A stretch of 64,000 nucleotides of DNA from Epiperipatus broadwayi (Eukaryota; Onychophora; Udeonychophora; Euonychophora; Peripatidae), in the NCBI GenBank assembly GCA_028023455.1, contig JAQFVV010012418.1:8057244-8121243 (forward strand). Direction: 5' to 3'. Numbering within the stretch: position 1 is the first letter of the stretch; every line of letters begins with the position of its first letter. The translations under genes were made by a program, and so were the position numbers. Below the pieces are notes generated by a model. That model had not been told where the DNA came from and made no database searches. It was given only the letters and a program-made list of their open reading frames with translations. Positions 62,727 to 64,000 of this stretch are shown here, in pieces.

Positions 62727-62888
62727 ATTGACTAATATGAAAATTCCGATTTTTGTTTTTTTTTTCTTTACGAAAATGGCCATTTTGAGCGATGTCATTT
62801 ATCGGTTGGATGTTTCAGCATGGTTTGGGTGGTTCTTGTAATTCAAAATGGCGGCCGTGAGCGCATACTAAATCGACACCGATATTAC

Positions 62889-64000
62889 TTTCAGGTTTGA
62901 TTTTTAACTAAATTCCCCATTTCCATGTTTTTAAATATATTTTTAGGATTTTTTTTTTAATGGAAAAAAAAAACTTATTGATATCTTCCTTTCAACAAAA
63001 ATTTAAATTTACAAAAGAAAATGATCTATAAATATGTTAATTTCTGACAGTGTTAATGATAATTTAAATTTTCTTCCCCATTTTAGCTTTATTTAAATTC
63101 TATAGGCATAATTATATTTTTTTTAGATTTTAAAGCAAAAATATTTATAATAAAGTTATTTTTATACATCAGTCAAAAGAAATTTATTTCCAATAAATAT
63201 TATACTATTATATATAGTTATTTTTATACATCAGTCAAAAGAACCAAATTTATTTCCAATAAATATTATACTGTTATATATATTATAAAATAATGCAGCA
63301 AATCAGAGGATCAATTTAAAAAGATAAAATATACTGTATGTTTAATTACAGAAAAACAAAAATGAACTTTAGACTTAAAAAAAAAAAAATTGTATTAAAA
63401 AAATTGATAAAAATCTGCTCAAACCAATTAAATGCATTGTTTATGTAATACTATACATAGATTCCCTCCCCCATAATAAATGTTGCATAGATTTTATTAA
63501 TATTTATTTGTCACAAAGTAATCAAACCAAAAATAATTTCTAGATCTATTTTTCACTTAACAATTATCAAGTTATAAAAACTATCAATTAAAAATTATTA
63601 ATAATATATATTGTAGATGCAGCAACTCCATTAAATATATAACAAGCAAATATACAAACATAGTATATATACTGTAAATTCTATGTGTATATAAAATTAA
63701 GCAAATGTGAAGCTTCAGTATGGAGATAATTAAAAAAAAAAAAACAAACAACAAATCCATAGATGTTTTGATTTTTAACAATACATTCCTCATCTCAGTG
63801 CCACCTCAATCAATCACCCACCAGCACAAAAACTTAAGACAAGACTCTCTCACTATAGATGCATTTTATAAAAAACCTTTGCTCATCAGGTGAGCTAAAA
63901 ATATCAGATACTTGAATCTTCACCCCTGGCTTGACACTTTGATATTTTTCCATTACATCACACTCATGGGAAGAAGGAACTAGATTCTATCCATTTTTAA
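62889..64000. other. Intron, no gene seen; small tandem duplication
   Basis: AT-rich. A 62-bp unit beginning GTTATTTTTATACATCAGTC is tandemly duplicated (63155-63216 and 63217-63282, the second with a 4-bp insert). The last 200 bp (63790-64000) is GC-richer, perhaps the edge of another mobile element or exon region, but nothing could be recognised. The ORF at 63584-63793 is low-complexity. Confidence 0.45.

Larger units (their letters stand above)
58542..62880. mobile_element. 4.3-kb foldback element with 8-bp target duplications
   Basis: Two nearly complementary arms (58542-60790 and 60840-62880) are separated by a 49-nt loop. The ends are GGTGCTGATTTAGTATGCGC and, in reverse complement from the right, GGTGTCGATTTAGTATGCGC. 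They are flanked by a perfect 8-bp direct repeat GATATTAC (58534-58541 and 62881-62888). The inner 600 bp of the arms is almost identical. From the ends inward the arms contain a GC-rich CGGCCGCCATTTTG box, CACGTG-containing repeats, an array of about 40-bp units, a GTGCGGGAAAAG block and a unique inner part. No ORF of 60 codons lies inside, so it is non-autonomous. The 8-bp duplication would fit hAT, P or Merlin-type enzymes; the ends do not identify one. Confidence 0.93.

Overview
This window is animal nuclear DNA, strongly A+T-rich, and almost all of it is intron. One host gene is supported, on the minus strand. Three short exons with good splice signals encode a segment of an LRRFIP protein (leucine-rich repeat flightless-interacting protein; LRRFIP1/2 in vertebrates). 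In transcription order they lie at 50683-50597, 29904-29851 and 13555-13460, separated by introns of about 20.7 kb and 16.3 kb. All three are phase 0 and a multiple of three, and together they give 79 residues. The N-terminal exon(s) should lie beyond position 64000. The coiled-coil exons should lie below position 1; none was recognised in 1-13459. The organism is a metazoan with large introns and much transposon debris. I cannot name the lineage from this sequence.

The introns hold a layered set of mobile elements. From left to right: an 80-bp palindrome (6911); a 1.1-kb direct duplication (7753 and 9912); a small palindromic element (11126); a decayed BED-finger hAT transposon with 8-bp target duplications (13762-16636), lying in the left member of LTR-like direct repeats around a decayed Ty3/gypsy pol region (about 17040-20330); a palindromic element with 13-bp flanking repeats (23265-23858); two RTE-like LINE pieces in permuted order (30480-31395); a 637-bp non-autonomous hAT (32865-33501); a gag remnant (34330-35700); a gag-only LTR element with about 1.86-kb LTRs (41153-46813), whose 3' LTR carries a second copy of the palindromic element with 14-bp flanking repeats; a LINE remnant on the minus strand (about 47300-49700); a GC-richer decayed reading frame (51990-52680); LTR or SINE-like debris (53600-56160); a LINE 3' remnant (56640-56930); and a 4.3-kb foldback element with 8-bp target duplications (58542-62880).

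No intact protein gene of any mobile element was found. The most interesting material is the two palindromic families. The 4.3-kb foldback has arms of about 2.0-2.2 kb, a 49-nt loop and no long ORF. The roughly 0.6-kb inverted-dimer element has perfect 13-14 bp flanking repeats, which is more like LINE-driven insertion than cut-and-paste transposition. No tRNA, rRNA, CRISPR or intact non-host protein gene was seen.
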